DNA from: Planctomycetota bacterium
Lineage (GTDB): Bacteria; Planctomycetota; Phycisphaerae; WQYP01
Direction of reading: 5' to 3'
Length of the DNA stretch: 32,547 nt
NCBI GenBank assembly: GCA_021808105.1
Contig: JAKBCC010000035.1
Coordinates: 1-32,547, forward strand
Both the position numbers and the translations under genes were made by a program. The notes below the pieces were generated by a model that saw only the letters and a list, made by a program, of their open reading frames with translations, did no database searches and was not told the origin of the DNA. This document shows positions 30,495 to 32,547 of this stretch, one piece after another (positions within the stretch are counted from its first letter, which is position 1; each line of letters begins with the position of its first letter).

Positions 30495-32547
30495 ATGCGT
30501 CTAAAAACAATGGTTGCGGCAGTCATAGCTGCACTATCTTCCACCGGGCTTGTTCACGCCGCCGGCGCGGCAAAAATGCTCACCGTTGCGGCCAATGGCG
30601 GCGGCCAATATAAAACCATTCAGGCGGCGGTGGATTCCGTTGCCAATAACAGCAAGTCACCGGTGATTATTTATATTAAGCCCGGAATTTATCACGGACT
30701 GGTTGTGGTAGGGCGGCATAAGCCGGCGATCACGTTTCTCGGTCAGGACGGTCAAACCCGGCGGACGATTATCACCTATAATCTCAACGCCAATGATAAA
30801 GGTTCCAACGGAAAGCCGATCGGCACATTTTCGACGCAAACGGTATGGATCCGATCCAATAACTTTTCAGCCGCCAATATTTCATTTGTTAATTGCGCCG
30901 GCAATACCGGGCAGGCGCTGGCGATCCGGGTGGATGGCGACCGCGCCATATTTGATCACTGCCGCTTTACCGGTTGGCAGGACACCGTTTTAACCAATGC
31001 CCGGCGGCAATATTTTGAAAACTGTTATATCGCCGGGGCCACCGACTTTATATTTGGCGGTGCGACCAGTTATTTTGACCATTGCCGGATTCATTGTCTG
31101 GGCTACGGCTTTATCACCGCAGCGCGGACGCCCAAAAATCAAAAATATGGATATGTATTTAACCATTGCAAAATAACCTCGGAAAGCCGAGTCCATCGCG
31201 TGGTGCTGGGGCGGCCGTGGCGGCAATATGCCGATGTCGTGTTCATGCACACCTGGATGCCCGATGCCATTCAACCGCGTGGCTGGATCACCTGGCATCA
31301 CAACCCGGTGGATAAAAAGACGACTCGTTATGCCGAATTTGATAATGCCGGCCCCGGTTGGACGCCCGCCCAGCGGGTTCATTGGGCAAGACAATTAACA
31401 GCCGCGCAGGCGGCGCACTATACGGTGCGCGATGTGTTGGGCGGCAGCGACCATTGGAATCCGCAGGCAATTGTTCAACGCCGGTTGTTGCCGGAAATCC
31501 TCTCCGTCAGCCGCCCACGAATTCCCAACCAGAGCTTTAATGTTGCCTGGTATCACGCCAAAGCCAATGGCCGCACGCTTGATACATTGGCGTTTCAGCG
31601 GGCGCTGGATATTTGCAGTCAGGATGGCGGCGGTGAAGTGCTGGTGCCGGCGGGTAAATACCTCACGGGTGCGCTAAAGCTTCATAGCAATACGAATTTA
31701 CATCTCGCAAAAGGGGCCGAGATTCTTTTCAGCAATAACCTGGCGGATTACGAACGTGGAAAATTGGGTTACGGCGGCTGTCTGCAGGCCAATGATGCCC
31801 ATGATATTGAAATTACCGGTCACGGTATCATCGACGGTCAGGGGCACTCCTGGTGGAAAATAGCATGGGCTGAAAAGGCGGCGGACAAAAAAGCCAAAAT
31901 AAAGCCGGTTCCTACACCAGTGCCGGTTCACCGCCCGCAGATGATTGTGCTTAATAATTGCCGCCGGGTACTTATTGCAGGCGTGACGCTGGAAAACTCG
32001 CCAAGCTTTCATCTGTTTCCCCAGGAATGCCGGGATGTGGTGATTCGGGGAATTACCATTCTGGCACCGCAAAAGTCTCCCAATACCGACGGCATTGATC
32101 CCTCGGGATGGAATTATCTGATCACCGGCTGTCATTTTGACGAAGGTGATGATTGCATTGCCATCAAGGCGGCCGGCAAACATGGTTGGATCCATTTATC
32201 CTGCGAAAACTTTCTTGTTACGCACTGCCTGTTTGATCATGGCCACGGCATGTCGGTTGGCAGCGTTACCTACGGCGGCCTGCGCAACCTGACGGTGATG
32301 AATTGCACGTTTAATAAAACCGATGCCGGCATACGCCTGAAGTCCAATCGCCATCGGGGCGGCCCGGTAACCGATCTGGTCTATACCCACCTGACCATGA
32401 AGGGCGTTAAAGTGGCGGTGCAGATCGTCAGCTATTATCTGAAAATTCCCAAACATCCCCAGCGTGATCACGCCCAGGCCATCACCGCCACCACGCCGAT
32501 ATGGCGGCATATCTACATTCATGATGTCACAGCAACGGGTGGCAAAA
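30495..32547 (+). CDS. CE8-GH28 fusion: pectinesterase plus polygalacturonase, 3' end outside window
   Basis: The frame is open to the window edge (684 codons visible). After a signal (MVAAVIAALSSTGLVHAAGA), the CE8 domain at about residues 25-325 shows PGIYHGLVVVG, TGQALAIRVDGD, GWQDTVLTN, GATDFIFGGA and VVLGRPWRQYADVVFMH. A linker follows VLGGSDHWNPQ, and a GH28 domain begins near residue 346 (FNVAWYHAKANG) with KSPNTDGIDPSGW, FDEGDDCIAIKAA, GHGMSVGSVT and GIRLKSN. Both active sites look complete. Two ATGs are adjacent (30492, 30495); AGGAG at 30483-30487 favours the second. The domain order equals that of the other fusion, which suggests duplication. Confidence 0.92.
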   Translation, partial: MRLKTMVAAVIAALSSTGLVHAAGAAKMLTVAANGGGQYKTIQAAVDSVANNSKSPVIIYIKPGIYHGLVVVGRHKPAITFLGQDGQTRRTIITYNLNANDKGSNGKPIGTFSTQTVWIRSNNFSAANISFVNCAGNTGQALAIRVDGDRAIFDHCRFTGWQDTVLTNARRQYFENCYIAGATDFIFGGATSYFDHCRIHCLGYGFITAARTPKNQKYGYVFNHCKITSESRVHRVVLGRPWRQYADVVFMHTWMPDAIQPRGWITWHHNPVDKKTTRYAEFDNAGPGWTPAQRVHWARQLTAAQAAHYTVRDVLGGSDHWNPQAIVQRRLLPEILSVSRPRIPNQSFNVAWYHAKANGRTLDTLAFQRALDICSQDGGGEVLVPAGKYLTGALKLHSNTNLHLAKGAEILFSNNLADYERGKLGYGGCLQANDAHDIEITGHGIIDGQGHSWWKIAWAEKAADKKAKIKPVPTPVPVHRPQMIVLNNCRRVLIAGVTLENSPSFHLFPQECRDVVIRGITILAPQKSPNTDGIDPSGWNYLITGCHFDEGDDCIAIKAAGKHGWIHLSCENFLVTHCLFDHGHGMSVGSVTYGGLRNLTVMNCTFNKTDAGIRLKSNRHRGGPVTDLVYTHLTMKGVKVAVQIVSYYLKIPKHPQRDHAQAITATTPIWRHIYIHDVTATGGK

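Overview
The window is a bacterial chromosome segment specialised for breaking down plant cell-wall polysaccharides, with a small patch of decayed defence and mobile DNA in the middle. Several traits together suggest a planctomycete, probably Phycisphaerae-like: Tat-type signals on glycoside hydrolases, a prepilin-like protein with a C-terminal FGDGH motif, a tagaturonate/fructuronate epimerase route, short structured intergenic repeats, and frequent GTG/TTG starts. This taxonomic call is an inference from gene content, not a phylogeny.

Layout. (1) 2-7314, plus strand: a glucuronoxylan block made of the end of a GH10 xylanase, a GH115 alpha-glucuronidase, a possible 33-residue coupled ORF, mannonate dehydratase UxuA and a GH3 beta-xylosidase/glucosidase. 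(2) 7378-8610, minus strand: a three-gene operon (zinc-ribbon membrane protein, multi-span membrane protein, winged-helix regulator) with tandem palindromes on its promoter. (3) 8717-10565, plus: an AAA/OLD-like ATPase followed by a frameshifted TOPRIM-like partner. (4) 10799-12799, plus: an extended -10 promoter, a TPP riboswitch and thiC. (5) 12831-15315: remains of a DUF1016 (YhcG-type) nuclease gene split by a complete IS1380-family element. (6) 15403-21388, minus: uronate metabolism, with UxaC, UxaE, a 2-hydroxyacid dehydrogenase, an Ldh2-family dehydrogenase and an SDR, separated by a structured repeat. (7) 21759-32547, plus: a strong promoter with a long, highly structured leader, a prepilin-like gene with a terminator, then six pectin-degrading genes (five CE8 pectinesterase domains and three GH28 polygalacturonase domains, two genes being CE8-GH28 fusions). 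The last gene runs off the window.

How the genes fit together. Exported GH10/GH115/GH3 enzymes would release xylose and (methyl)glucuronate from xylan. Exported CE8/GH28 enzymes would demethylate pectin and release galacturonate. Inside the cell UxaC isomerises glucuronate to fructuronate and galacturonate to tagaturonate, UxaE interconverts the two ketouronates, a reductase makes mannonate, and UxuA dehydrates mannonate to 2-keto-3-deoxygluconate. No canonical UxuB/UxaB reductase is present, so one of the three local dehydrogenases may fill that step. No KDG kinase or aldolase is visible.

The item most likely to be undescribed is the leader at about 21798-21997. It lies directly behind a near-consensus promoter, holds four good hairpins plus one weak one, and contains competing pairings. 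It matches no riboswitch class I recognise.
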